Source: Trochalopteron elliotii
Taxonomy: Eukaryota > Chordata > Aves > Passeriformes > Leiothrichidae
Reading direction: 5' to 3'
Assembly: GCA_024734555.1 (NCBI GenBank)
Contig: JANPWX010000358.1
Coordinates: 909,036 to 973,035, forward strand
DNA length: 64,000 nucleotides
Below are positions 24,054 to 33,953 of this stretch, one piece after another. Position 1 is the first letter of the stretch, and each line of letters begins with the position of its first letter. The notes under the pieces are model-generated. The model searched no databases, had not been told where the DNA came from, and saw nothing but the letters and a program-made list of their open reading frames with translations. The translations under genes were made by a program, and so were the position numbers.

Positions 24054-26253
24054 CAAAGCTCACTGGAAGGTACAGCCCCTGTGCTGGGTCAATGAGCTAT
24101 ACAGCCATACAACAGCTGAGGGATAAAATTGGCCTGAGTTAATTTTATAAGCCATTTTTAGAGTAAATAAGTTTCATTAAACCTCATGCAAAAAGCATTC
24201 AACCAAAGTCAAATTCACATCAGTGTACTTGCTTATCCTTAATTACATTATTCCCTTCTTTCTGTAAAGATGCATTGCTGTCAAATACAGAGGGATAAAC
24301 ATGATGATGTAATATTAATTTGTAGTGAGTGATATAATTAATTACTTCTCAGTAAATGTGAAAAGATTAGGAAAATCACATTGGTTTGTTCAGCTGGCAG
24401 GTGGAAGCTACTGCTTCCTTTCACATCTCTGAAAATTTACAGCAGGTAGCACAGCTTCCTAAACCCATTTGCCTTGATTCAAATAGACAGATTAAATAAT
24501 TAACCAGAATTAGAAATAACATCTAATATGAGCAGAGTAAGGAACTACAGGTGTTCACTGCAGGCTATGTCTGCTCTGATTTTAAGATGCCCATGATATC
24601 CAAAATCCAAATTCACATGTGACAGTGCACATAGTGTATCTTGGGGAAATTTTCCAGGAGACATATCTGATAGATCAAAGAATCCTCTGTTATTCCTTGC
24701 ACACCTCTGAAAAATGCTCAGCAAGCCCTCCAGGTCTAAACTTTGTTTAGATGAATAAAGAGCTCAATTAACTTCTACAGCAAATTTTTGAATTCTTTTT
24801 GGAATCATTCTTAGTAGACTCAGGTATGTCTTGTGTGCCATATCCTCCAAACAGGGCACAAGGTACAGGTAACATCATCCTCCTGCTCCTATTCTTACTT
24901 TTTCTTGCCTTAATTTCAGCAAAGTCTCAGGACCAGACCAAGACAAGGTTTACAAGCCCCTCACAACATTGATGAGAAGCAGCATCACCTTTCTGCTGTG
25001 AGTCTCAGACCTCTTTTGGCAGGTGTATTAATCAGTTTTCTCTGCTGTCTTAAAACTTTGTCCCTTTGTAGAAGCCTTCTACAGAGATGGCAATGTATCC
25101 TCCTGGAGATGAGAGCTTTGCCCTGTAGACATTCCCATCCTCAAATAAATTCAGTGAACAACTGTGACACGGTGATGACTTCTCTAGTTGCACAATGCTA
25201 AATGTAAATTAGCAACAAGACTACAACAAGGGGACCAGTAATTTAGAAGAGTTCAAAGTCATATACCAAAGGCAAAGCAATGTATTTAAGTACTTGGTCA
25301 ACCTGAAATCCAGTTTATGCACTCTGTCTTCATCTACAGTATTACACAACCTTAAAATTGAAGAAAAAAGCTGCTAGGAGCAGCCACATTTGGAATAAAA
25401 TTGATTCTGTTGCTCTTCCATCCAGTGTACGGAATCAGTGCAATCAAACAATCAACTGTAAGTCCAGAAAAAATTTAAAGCCATCAGTATAATAAGATGA
25501 TTTCAGCAGATCACTCAAATAACAGCTCATTAAATCAGCAGAACAGAGAAATATTTGTGCAGGACATTTACCCTCAAAACACCCTTTTGTTTTTTTAAAG
25601 GATAGTAAGAGCAATACTCCTAGTAAAAAAGACTTCTTGGGTCACATTTCTTGGAAGTCTAATTTCAGAAGCCACTCTTCTCTTAATGTAACTTGAAATG
25701 CCTGAAATTGAGGCTGTTCCTTGGCCACAAGAGCAAAAAGGCATTTTTCAAATTCATTATTTATAATGTGTGTATGTGTGATATGATATATATGAGTCTA
25801 CAGCAGCAGGGCTAGTGCTTGCCAGATGCAGTCATATTCACATCTCCTCTACTTGATTACAGTGAAAAAATTATTGCATCTGACTTCACAGAGGAGTTGT
25901 AACTGCCTGGATTTGTCAAAACTATGTGTACTTTAATAACTGAAACTCAACCACATTCAAATCACAAATGGATAAATGTAAAAGATAAACATCATCAAAC
26001 AGAATCACTCTTTGCCCATTTGACAATATGCTCAATGCCAGCAGGTGGTGAGGGATGGTAGCATGATTCATATCTTGGCACCTCCTCTCTTCCAAACCCT
26101 AGAAAAGAGCCCAAGTGATGCTCACCCTATGCAGACACCAGCACTGACGCAGAGGAAAAACAACTTTTTTCACCCCTGCCTCAGTTCTTCCATGTGAAAC
26201 ACGGGACACCCAACAAAGACTGTCTTGTCTGGACTCAAGCAGCAATGGAGACT
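24054..26253. other. Unique AT-rich sequence between CR1 and ERV
   Basis: AT-rich with a patch at 24240-24370 containing TAATATTAATT and TATAATTAATTAC that looks like conserved non-coding DNA. On the plus strand TTGCCTTAATTTCAG at 24905-24919 is a fair acceptor, but only a 28-bp segment with a weak donor follows. A TATATGTG-type patch lies at about 25765-25800. No gene or repeat is recognised. Confidence 0.35.
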
Positions 26254-26837
26254 TGTACTGGTTTTGGTTGGGACAGAGTTAATTTTCTTCAGAGTATTGT
26301 ACATGGGGCTGTGTTTTGGATTTGTGTTAGAAACAGATTGATGACTCAGGGATTTCATCATTGCTGGGCAGGGTTACACAAGGTCAAGGCCTTTTCTGTT
26401 CCTCACCCCACCAAGGAGGAGTCTGGGGGTGCATAAGGAGTGGGGAGGGGTCACAGCCAGGACAGCTGACCCCAACTGACCCAAGGGATATCCCAGACCA
26501 TATAGAGTAATGTTCAGTTCATAGATCTGGGGGAAGAAACAAGAAAGGGGGCACATTTGGAATGATGATGCTTGTCTTCCCAAGTCACTGTTCCATGTGC
26601 TGGAGCCCTGTTCTCTCAGGGATGGCTGAACACCTGCCCACAGGAAGCAGTGAATGAATTCCTTGTTTCGTTTTGCTTGTGCGTGCGTCTTTTGCTTTAC
26701 CCCAAAAGACTTTGAGGTGAGTCTTTACCCCAACTTCTGAGTTTTCTCACTATTTCTCTTCAAATTTTGCCCCCCCATTCCACTGGGGGAAGATGAGCTG
26801 CATGAAGCTGGGTTGTCAGCAGAGTTAAACCATGACA
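26254..26837 (+). mobile_element. Endogenous retrovirus 5' LTR
   Basis: A 584-bp LTR starts TGTACTGGTTTTGGTTGGG and ends AAACCATGACA, the TG..CA ends expected of a provirus. Internal landmarks shared in order with the solo LTR at 61772-62465 include GACAGAGTTAATTTTCTTC, TTGCTGGGCAGGG, GGTCAAGGCCTTTTCTG, AGGGATATCCCAGACCATAT, GGGGGAAGAAACAAGAAAG, CTTGTCTTCCCAAG, GTGAATGAATTCCTTG and TTTATCTC-like U5 sequence. The TATA region (expected as ATATAAAGCTGGGGG) is eroded to CATAGATCTGGGGG, so promoter activity is doubtful. Birds carry many related LTRs. I cannot fix the Repbase family by eye. Confidence 0.88.
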
Positions 26838-27931
26838 GTTCTTTCTCTTGCCCAACATGGGGCTCAAAGAGTTCAAGATAACAAGAGATTAGACTGAAAC
26901 ATGCTAGATCAAATTTATAACTGTTACTACTGATTAGCTATTAATTGGCAGACTCCTGTGCTTGCCATGGGGCTTGCTTCCCTCACTGGATATTTGAGTT
27001 TAGTGCTCATTAGTGACTGCTTTTTGCTTTCACTGCGTGCTGTCCCACTGTGTGGCTTATCATCCTACTCTGCTGTGCCTGGGAACATTCTGATAACAGC
27101 AACAGTGATGCAATGGGGCTGGCACATGGCCAGGGCATTGCTGCTGCTTCTGTGCTGCTGTACTGGGCAGGCTGGGACCCCAGTGTGAGCTGCAGTCAAC
27201 ATGACCTGTGGGTGAGCACACGTGGGAGCAGGACACCCCAAAGTGTTCACAGCCATGAACGTGTCCACACCACAGCAGGTCCGTCTCAGTTATGTCAGTG
27301 CCATGGTGGTGGCCCATGGGGACACAGGTGCACCTCAAGGTGACTGTGGCTGTGGGTAAGCCTGCACCACAGCAGGTACAGCCCTGGGAGAGGCCGTGGC
27401 TCAGAGATAAGGTTCCAGGTAGTAGATACACCCTCAGGGACATCAGCGTGTGGATAAGGGCAAGCCAGAGCAGGAGCAAAGGTAAGAGTTCATTACAGTG
27501 TCAAACCCTGGCCCAAAGGCACCAGGGTTGGAGGCTGTAATGGAAATACCTTTAAACTGTTGTAACCTGTGATTTGAGTTGTTAAAGGGATTCCTGTAGC
27601 CTTGTAGAAGCCTTACAAGAAGCAACCTGACCTGAGCTGGCTTTGGAGCCCAAAAGTTGCACACAACACAGCACCTCTCCTGTCCCAAGTGAACACCATG
27701 ACAGATGGAGCCCAAAGTCACGAACCAAATGAACTCAACAGACATTTCATGGACATCTGTGCACATTTTATGGGAATTCTATGGACATTCTACAGGGGTG
27801 GTCCATAGACTAGAGAAATGACACTTGTGTTTTATGTCAAAAGATAGGAAGGGGGTGGTGGTTAAAGACATTGAATTGGATAGGGTGGTACCTGAGCATG
27901 ATGTAAATGGTATGGAATAAGGGATGGAGAA
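26838..27931 (+). mobile_element. ERV internal region, non-coding remnant
   Basis: About 1.1 kb lies between the two LTRs. It begins near a degraded primer binding site (TGCCCAACATGGGGC at 26849-26863). That is close to the lysine-tRNA type but lacks three bases and has one change. It ends with a purine-rich tract (GGAATAAGGGATGGAGAA, 27914-27931) just before the 3' LTR, the expected place for a polypurine tract. No gag, protease, polymerase or envelope frame is recognisable; the open frames at 26958-27188, 27050-27343 and 27292-27540 are short and motif-free. The interior is therefore either a large-deletion relic or a copy of a non-autonomous element. It cannot produce virus proteins. Confidence 0.75.
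26849..26863 (+). other. Degenerate retroviral primer binding site (Lys-tRNA type)
   Basis: TGCCCAACATGGGGC sits 11 bases after the LTR end. The expected complement of the lysine-tRNA 3' end differs from it by a 3-base loss and one substitution. The position and the following CTCAAAG agree with this reading. It suggests a betaretrovirus-like (ERVK-type) rather than a leucine-primed ERVL ancestry, but the decay leaves room for doubt. Confidence 0.55.
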
Positions 27932-28133
27932 TCTGCTGTTCCTCCCCCGGAAAGTGGTGAATGAATTCCTTCTTTGGCTTTGCTCACATGCTAAGCTTTA
28001 TTTTACCTATGGAACTATCTTTAGCTCAATCCACAAATTTTCCCACTTTTTAAAATTGCCTCCCCCATCCTGCTGCAGGGCATGAGAGAATGGCTGCGTG
28101 GGGATTGGTTGCCAGCAGGATTAAACCACAACA
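27932..28133 (+). mobile_element. ERV 3' LTR, internally deleted
   Basis: After the purine tract the sequence has only a few bases of LTR start (TCTGCTG). It then jumps to the R/U5 part (GTGGTGAATGAATTCCTTC, CTTTATTTTACCTATGGAAC, ATCTTTAGCTCAATCC, TTTTCCCACTTTT, GGATTGGTTGCCAGCAGG, TTAAACCACAACA). Compared with the 584-bp 5' LTR nearly 400 bp of U3/R are missing. The U5 part differs from the 5' LTR at many positions, so the copy is old or the two LTRs come from different members. No 5-6 bp target-site duplication is evident between the flanks of 26254 and 28133. Confidence 0.8.
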
Positions 28134-28564
28134 AAATCATTACTGCTCTTCACTCACTTCAAGTACTTTCTCCTTCTCATCGTTCATCTTCATCATTTAC
28201 CTGGTTTTGGACTGAGTGCTTTTGTTAAAGGGTTGATTACAGGATAATTTGAAACAAGTATATTAATCTCACATTATGCCTAATTGCATTAGCTTCAGAT
28301 GTGTCCTCTAAGTATGATTTACATTTTGAAAGATGTCTAAGACTCTTTTCTATCATCTCCTTTAATGAGATCCAATCTCTGAGGCCTTTTTCTCTTTCTG
28401 ACTTCGTCATTCTCCCTGAATTTTCCTTCTCTTGGAGATACTGAATTTCTACAAAATTTCCCTGAGAATCTTTGACACTGACAGTAAAACGGCACTAAAT
28501 CAATAAAACACTAAATAAAATAACCATAATTAATAGTACTTTCATTTAATATATTTTTTTCCTT

Positions 28565-28650
28565 AAATCTCAAAGTGTTTTGCAAAAGAAGGCAAATATT
28601 ATTACATTTAACTGATGGAAAAAACAGAGGCAGAGATGGACCAAACATCC
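28565..28650 (+). mobile_element. MIR-like fossil SINE (3' part)
   Basis: The string AAAGTGTTTTGCAAA, then GGCAAATATTATTACATTTA, ACTGATGGAAAAAACAG and AGGCAGAGATGG follows the MIR pattern AGCACTTTACAAA..ATTATTATCCCCATTTTACAGATGGGGAAACTGAGGCACAGAG. It is diverged but in correct order. There is no flanking duplication and no head. Confidence 0.6.
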
Positions 28651-31099
28651 CATATTAAATCCCAGATATTGTAGGGACAATGAGTCCCATTAGGAGAGAA
28701 GACAGGTTCCTGCCTGGGGTGATGGGGCTGCTCAGTAAAAATAGTAATAGACACCAACTTCATCTTTTTGGCCTCTAACTTTCTCAGCACGTTATTTCTT
28801 TAAGCCATTCAACAACTGTTAATAGGTGCCAGACTCATCAAACCATTGAAATTATGTAACTTCCAAACCTGTCAGAATAAAGTATTGTTCTTCCCACAAC
28901 CCCATTACTTTTAGTAACTACTTCCAAACCATCTGCCTATATGTGGGAGCAAGCAAGGAGTCACTTCAAACAACTCTTCCAACACACTCCTTCAGAAGTA
29001 TTAAAGCCAGCAAGGCCTGTTGGGTGGCCATTTTCTGATTTGTGAGATCCTGGCTGGACTTACCACAGCATTCAGAGAAATTCACAGGTAATATTCAGAA
29101 CACATCAGGTCTCAAACGTTTCCAGCAAAAGACCAAAAGGAAAAAACATTCACGTTACGACACAGAAATTCCAAATCTCAACATCACTGAGTACACTGAG
29201 ATTCCTCCACACCCTGTGCAGATGGCAGGAATGACAAAGGGGGATTAATAACTGGGAATGCCACCGGCATCCACAAAAGGCCACACGGCACTGGAGAAAA
29301 GCACGAGGGAGGCGCTGACAGCTCCAAAAGGAACAGCTCTATTTCACAACCCTTATCTCACTGTAATTAATTTTGAAGCAAGTTATCTTTCCCTGTGACA
29401 CTTCCGCACAACTCCCAGCTCAGAGAATGCGACCCCAGGAGCTTACCAAAGAAAGATGTAAAATAAGCTGTCCTGGGTCAAATTCCTCATGACACGTGGT
29501 TTGATTACACAGGAGAGATGGCCTGGTCTGCCTGTCTCAAGTTGTTTCAGCTGTTCAACAATTTCTTTTTCTGGGTAGATGCTGCCAAATCAACGCAAAC
29601 CCAAATGTGATCATTTTATTCTAAATTTGTAAACAGACTAATAGCAAAGCAAGCCATACTCACAGAGTGTCCTCCAACCCTGCCATAATACCAATTTCCA
29701 CACAGGTTTCTGCATCAGTCTGCTTTTGAAATTAGTTTGAGTTAGCTTGTGTGATGTTGAAAAATTTGGAAGGAAAATCCAAAATCCCACTGCAAGCCTT
29801 AGACCACGTTCACCGTGTTATTAACCCTATTTTTGCCAGTTTCCAATAACTTCCTGTTGAGCTGAGTGGTATGTCAGATCTTCCAGGGCCATGACTCCCT
29901 GGCCTGGAGTCACCTGTTGAGCATGAAAATGAGAATTTACCTATTATTTAGATATGCAAAATTACATTTCCTGCCTGTCTCCATGAGGCATGGTGTGACC
30001 CCAGGCATCAATCAGTCTTTTTCAGGAGCTCCAAAAAGTCTTAGGAGCAATAAAGATCACATTTTATTTATATTTTTTTCTTTTTCTTTAGATTATGCAA
30101 GAACAAGTATTTCAAAGCATGCAATACTGAAAGTCAGTGGGAGGAAGATAAAAACAGGAAGGGAGACAACAGCACAGCTCTGAACCCTTGCATGCTACAC
30201 GAGATATGCACAAAGCCCTGTGCCACCACATCCCATCCCCCAAAGCAAGGCCCCATTAAAGATCTGAGAGCCCCAAACTGGACCCACCCCATGCTACAAA
30301 TTTCCTCAAAATATTCAGGTGGTCAGTCTAATCCTGGTCTTCCTTTTACACTCTGGACAAACAGAAGCACAGATCAGGAGAATCAGGCAATGAACATTCA
30401 TGGCTGAACAAAACTCCAGCATTTCTCTGTTAACAATGACAAAAACATGATGAAAACATAAAGAATGTCTCCAGAAGCTGAGACAAAGGTGTCTCCTTTT
30501 CTTTCCTTTCCTGACAAGCAGTAGCTTGTCTGGGACAGAACAGGTTTACAGGCAGAAAAGCACCAATCTAGATACTGAAAAAAAAGTGAAGATCAGTTTC
30601 AAGAGCAGCATCTGCAGGTACACAGTCTGTGTGTGAGCTTCTCTTGGCCATGGAGAAACAAGAAAATCCAGTGTTGACCTAGCCACTGATGTCCCTTTTT
30701 ATTTTCTACAATCCTGCAGACTACAGAAGTGCAAGAATGAACATTCAGCTTACTCAACTCGTTATCTTCAACAGGCTGTGCTGTGTCAGAACTAGCAAAG
30801 CATTCAGGGCTCCATGCAGCCAAGTCCTCAGAAACACCAGACAAATCAGATACAAGGGACATAAGGGGCAATGCCTTATTTTCTGCATAATAATGAGTAC
30901 AGAGGGAAAACCAGGATATTTTACATCCTCTTCCTCCTATTCCCTTTGAAGAACCATGGACCAGAGAAGAGAATTCATATTTACAATCCAGTAAATAAAT
31001 GAGAAGCCAATGTGTTCCTAGGCAATCTGCAGTATGAAATAGCTTTCCTGGACAACTTTCAGGCCTTATCAGTTTGACAGAACTGTTTAATACACTTGG
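28651..31099. other. Unique sequence, no firm feature
   Basis: No repeat is recognised. Contains the exon-like segment at 29664-29719 (minus). On the plus strand a strong acceptor tract (TTTTTTTCTTTTTCTTTAG) ends at about 30091 and is followed by 30 open codons to a TGA at 30181-30183. That segment lacks a donor, and no polyadenylation signal stands out nearby. Confidence 0.4.
29664..29719 (-). CDS. Exon-like segment, 56 bp, minus strand (tentative)
   Basis: The minus strand has TTCAAAAGCAG as acceptor and CTCT|GTGAGTATGG as a very good donor around 56 open bases. The phase-0 frame reads TDAETCVEIGIMAGLEDT plus two bases, a protein-like peptide. It starts in phase 0 and ends with two bases of a split codon, which fits the start of the segment at 14424-14520. 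The weak point is the pyrimidine tract, which is interrupted by many A residues. No family is recognised. Confidence 0.15.
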
Positions 31100-31245
31100 G
31101 ACATGTGTTCTGGCTGAAGTGTGCCATGGGAGGCTGATAATTCATTCTGTCCCAATGTGTAAAACATTCTCCCTACCTCTGACACTCCACCAATGACATC
31201 CCCTCAATGACAGATATTTGTCCAGTTGCCCTGGTTTAAAAAAAG
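31100..31245 (-). mobile_element. Possible old CR1 3' fragment, antisense
   Basis: Read on the minus strand, TTTTTTTAAACCAGGGCAAC is followed by TGGACAAATATCTGTCATTG and AGGGGATGTCATTGGTGGAG. This resembles the 3' region of reptile-type CR1 elements (TTGGACAAATATCTGTCAGGGATG...). The terminal repeat is not preserved and the lower limit is uncertain. Confidence 0.4.
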
Positions 31246-31419
31246 TCCCATCTTTCAACACATCTGTTTGGTAAACACACTGGGAAAACTAAATTATCAA
31301 CATCAACACTGTTCACTTAGGCAAAAAAATCCCACCAATAATAACCATGTAAACTTCTGTTAGATAACAATAAGTTCAGAAAAAGTCATGGTAAGAGATT
31401 GGCCAGGAGATTTAAGATC

Positions 31420-31502
31420 ACAACCTAGTTTTGATTCACTCTTGTTTTGCTGAGTGATTCTGGACCTTCTGGGTGTTTCCCCATCTGAAGACTATAAATA
31501 AA
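31420..31502 (+). mobile_element. MIR-like fossil SINE (middle part)
   Basis: TTTGATTCACTCTTG, GCTGAGTGATTCTGGACC and GTTTCCCCATCTGAAG correspond in order to the MIR segment between the tRNA-like head and the core (CTTACTGGCTGTGTGACC..CAGTTTCCCCATCTGTAAA). The GTTTCCCCATCTG block is the best preserved. Assignment is by pattern recall. Confidence 0.5.
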
Positions 31503-31978
31503 CAAAGGCACTTTCATGGATTCCTTGGCGATCATATTATGAAAAGAACTGGATAAGAGCTGTGCTATTACTTTTTTGCATTGAACTTTCCTTTTTTGCT
31601 TGATCTGAATTATCTTCCATTCACAATCATTATGTGGTGTGACCTGGAGAAGGGCACTGAAACTGTCTGCAGGATATTGCCTAAAGGAACAATACCAGAC
31701 ATCAGCCTGTAAAAAAAAAAAGCAGATTCTAAGGGGACAGAAGTACAACAGAGCTGTACTTCATTAACAAAAAAAACACTAACTTGTAGATGAGAAAATC
31801 TGCTGGAAATGATCACAGTGTTACCAAGAAAGTTATATTCAGTGTGTGTACTGTTTTCCCCCCTTTCAAAAAATGAAAAAGACTGCATGGCCATCTCTTC
31901 TTACTGGGATTAGGTACATGCTCAACACTTAGGGAAAACTGGCCTGAAGTTTTAGATCACCATGTTTGGAAGGGAAAG

Positions 31979-32092
31979 ACAGTCTTGTGGTTAGAAGACT
32001 GAATTCAAGAGACCTGGCTCCAAATCCCATTGGGTTACAGGTCTACCCTTGGTCTGGCACTCAGAGTTCTTTGGGACACAGATTCTCCTTTC
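31979..32092 (+). mobile_element. MIR-like fossil SINE with tRNA-derived head
   Basis: CAGTCTTGTGGTTAGAAGAC looks like a polymerase III A-box region. GACCTGGCTCCAAATCCCAT, 25-45 bases later, corresponds to the B-box (GGTTCGAATCCCA). ACCCTTGGTCTGGCACTCAG and ACACAGATTCTCC follow, as in the MIR body. This is the only SINE in the window that keeps its tRNA-like head. The B-box is too damaged for transcription to be likely. Confidence 0.6.
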
Positions 32093-33425
32093 ACATTTAT
32101 TTGCAATGGGCTTTAATTTCATATGGCTCTCCATGCACAACTTTAAATTGAGTTACGTTTGCAGGCAGTACACACAGATCTATGTGAGCCCTAACATTCT
32201 TGAAGAAAATTTCAATCTCCTATGTTTCCATCACATACATCAAAATGCCAAGCACAAATTTCTCTATTTCCGACATCCTTAGAAAGATGAAGAGTAATAG
32301 TAAGATATTGAATAATATGATTCATATTCCTGTTATTAAAAATAATTAAATATAGGGTTCTCCAAGAAGGGAAATGAGTGTAACTATGAAATTAATCAGT
32401 GAAGCTTCTGAAGTAAATGGATGGGTTACTACAGAACAGCACTGAAGCAGGCTTAGAAGTTTTTTCCACAAACCTTTACAGGAAAAACATGGATAGTTCT
32501 TGATAAAATTGCATCTTCTCTACATTTTTACAATATATAAAGAAGAAATATTTCTGAGAAAAATTCATATTAGTTTTCATTTTTAATTAAAACCCACCTA
32601 AAAAATGAGGCCTATAAAGTATTCACTTTCCTTACTAAGCAAGGAAAAGGATTTTCCATCCTAAAGGGCTTTTGCCATGGCAACAAAGTTATCCTTCATA
32701 TAAGCCCAAAAAATAAACAGGTTTACAAATAAATTAGTCTTCAGCTTCCTAGAAAGTGTCTGCTTGCCAAAGAAGGCTGAGTTCCCTAAATGTTGTTGAA
32801 CAGCTTCTGCCCTGGGACTGCACTGTTTTTGCTCAACACAGTGACAGATGCCCATTTCTCTGGCTGACACTCCTGCCCCTCATGTGGTCCAGAATGTTCC
32901 CAGCAGCCTCCTCACATCATTTTCCACCCAGGATGTTACACCCGGGCTGATGAGAAACCAAATTTTGCAGAAATACATCACTGCTAAATTCTCTCCCTTG
33001 TACAACCCCAAGCAAGTAGATTTCCCACTGGGAACCCTGCTGGGACATGGGCTCCTCTCCTTGACCCCACAGTGTTGGGGTGGCTGCTGTAAGAGCAGCT
33101 CATCCAGCCCCTCCAGTGTTCCATGGCACACAAAATGAGTGCCCACTTTATGGAACACATCCATGCAGGTTTGATAGTGTTCTTACACATCAGCCTCCTG
33201 CTCTTTGCAGAAAATGCCACTTCAGTGACACCCACCCCTGCAGAAGTGTCAGTTCATAGGGGAACAAAAGCTCCAAGCAGAGAAATGCCAGAGCTCTGGG
33301 CTCACCAGCACAGAGCTGCTCCTTATTATCACACAGCCAAGCTGCAGCAATTCCAGACATCCTCAGGCTTCCTACATCCATGCAAAAGAGATTTGCTGTT
33401 AAAAGTCTTTGAGACCACTGCCAGC
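32093..33425. other. Unique sequence, no firm feature
   Basis: No gene or repeat is recognised. AT-rich up to about 32750, then G+C-richer. The open frames at 32848-33138, 32880-33164 and 33123-33653 overlap one another on opposite strands and have no motif. Confidence 0.4.
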
Positions 33426-33454
33426 CTTTTTTTTTCTTCTTTTTCTATTTCTTT

Positions 33455-33496
<42 letters not shown>

Positions 33497-33540
33497 TTCT
33501 TTTCTTTTTTGTTCTTTTCCTTTTCCTTTTGCTTTTTCCT
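33426..33540. repeat. Poly-T / polypyrimidine tract including T36
   Basis: A 115-bp, almost pure C/T tract is interrupted by one A at 33447 and by a few G residues near its right end (33496, 33511, 33531). It contains an unbroken run of 36 T (33460-33495), flanked by TTTTC-type repeats. On the minus strand it would be a poly-A tail-like tract, but nothing to its right resembles a retrocopied gene body. It may form triplex DNA and is probably unstable in length. The open frames through it (poly-F or poly-K) are artefacts. Confidence 0.9.
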
Positions 33541-33926
33541 GGCAGACCAGGGCTCTGTTTTCTTCTTGGAAGCCACATCTCAGGGCTCATGGTCCCCCCC
33601 ATTCAGGGCTCTCACATCTGCCTGCCATGGCAATGTTCTGGCTGTGGTTTTAGTGGTGTTTATATTCCCATCAGACTTCCTCTTTAAAGGAATCACTTCC
33701 CATCACTGTGACATCTCAGTCCTGAAGCCAAAATTACACTAACCCTCATACAACGGCCCATGCCTGGGCTGGTTCCTTCGGTCCTCCTCCTGAGGAAGGA
33801 AGTTCAGCCAGAGCCAAAAGCACTGTCCCAGAAAAAACCCTCACATGCCACCAAGTCCCACAGTGAAAACACACAGGGCCAACTCCAGAGCTGCATCCAG
33901 CAAGGGATGTCCTGGTCAAAGGGAGG

Positions 33927-33953
33927 TTCTCCACACCAGACAGGTGTGGAGAA
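33927..33953. repeat. Perfect 11-bp inverted repeat (hairpin)
   Basis: TTCTCCACACC at 33927-33937 and its exact reverse complement at 33943-33953 flank a 5-base loop (AGACA). A stable small hairpin is possible. It is not followed by a T-run and lies in no recognised gene, so I assign no function. Confidence 0.85.

Noticed and set aside
30094..30183. Plus-strand terminal-exon-like segment after TTTTTCTTTAG
   Set aside because: Thirty lysine/threonine-rich codons with no motif and no convincing polyadenylation signal after the stop; kept only as a remark.
31575..31735. Minus-strand 63-bp segment after a poly-T acceptor
   Set aside because: In-frame and preceded by a strong tract, but the donor (CAG|GTCACA) is non-consensus and the open frame continues into a MIR-like fossil, so coding is unlikely.
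33123..33742. Phenylalanine-rich and lysine-rich frames across the T36 tract
   Set aside because: Produced entirely by the homopolymer; no coding signal outside it.
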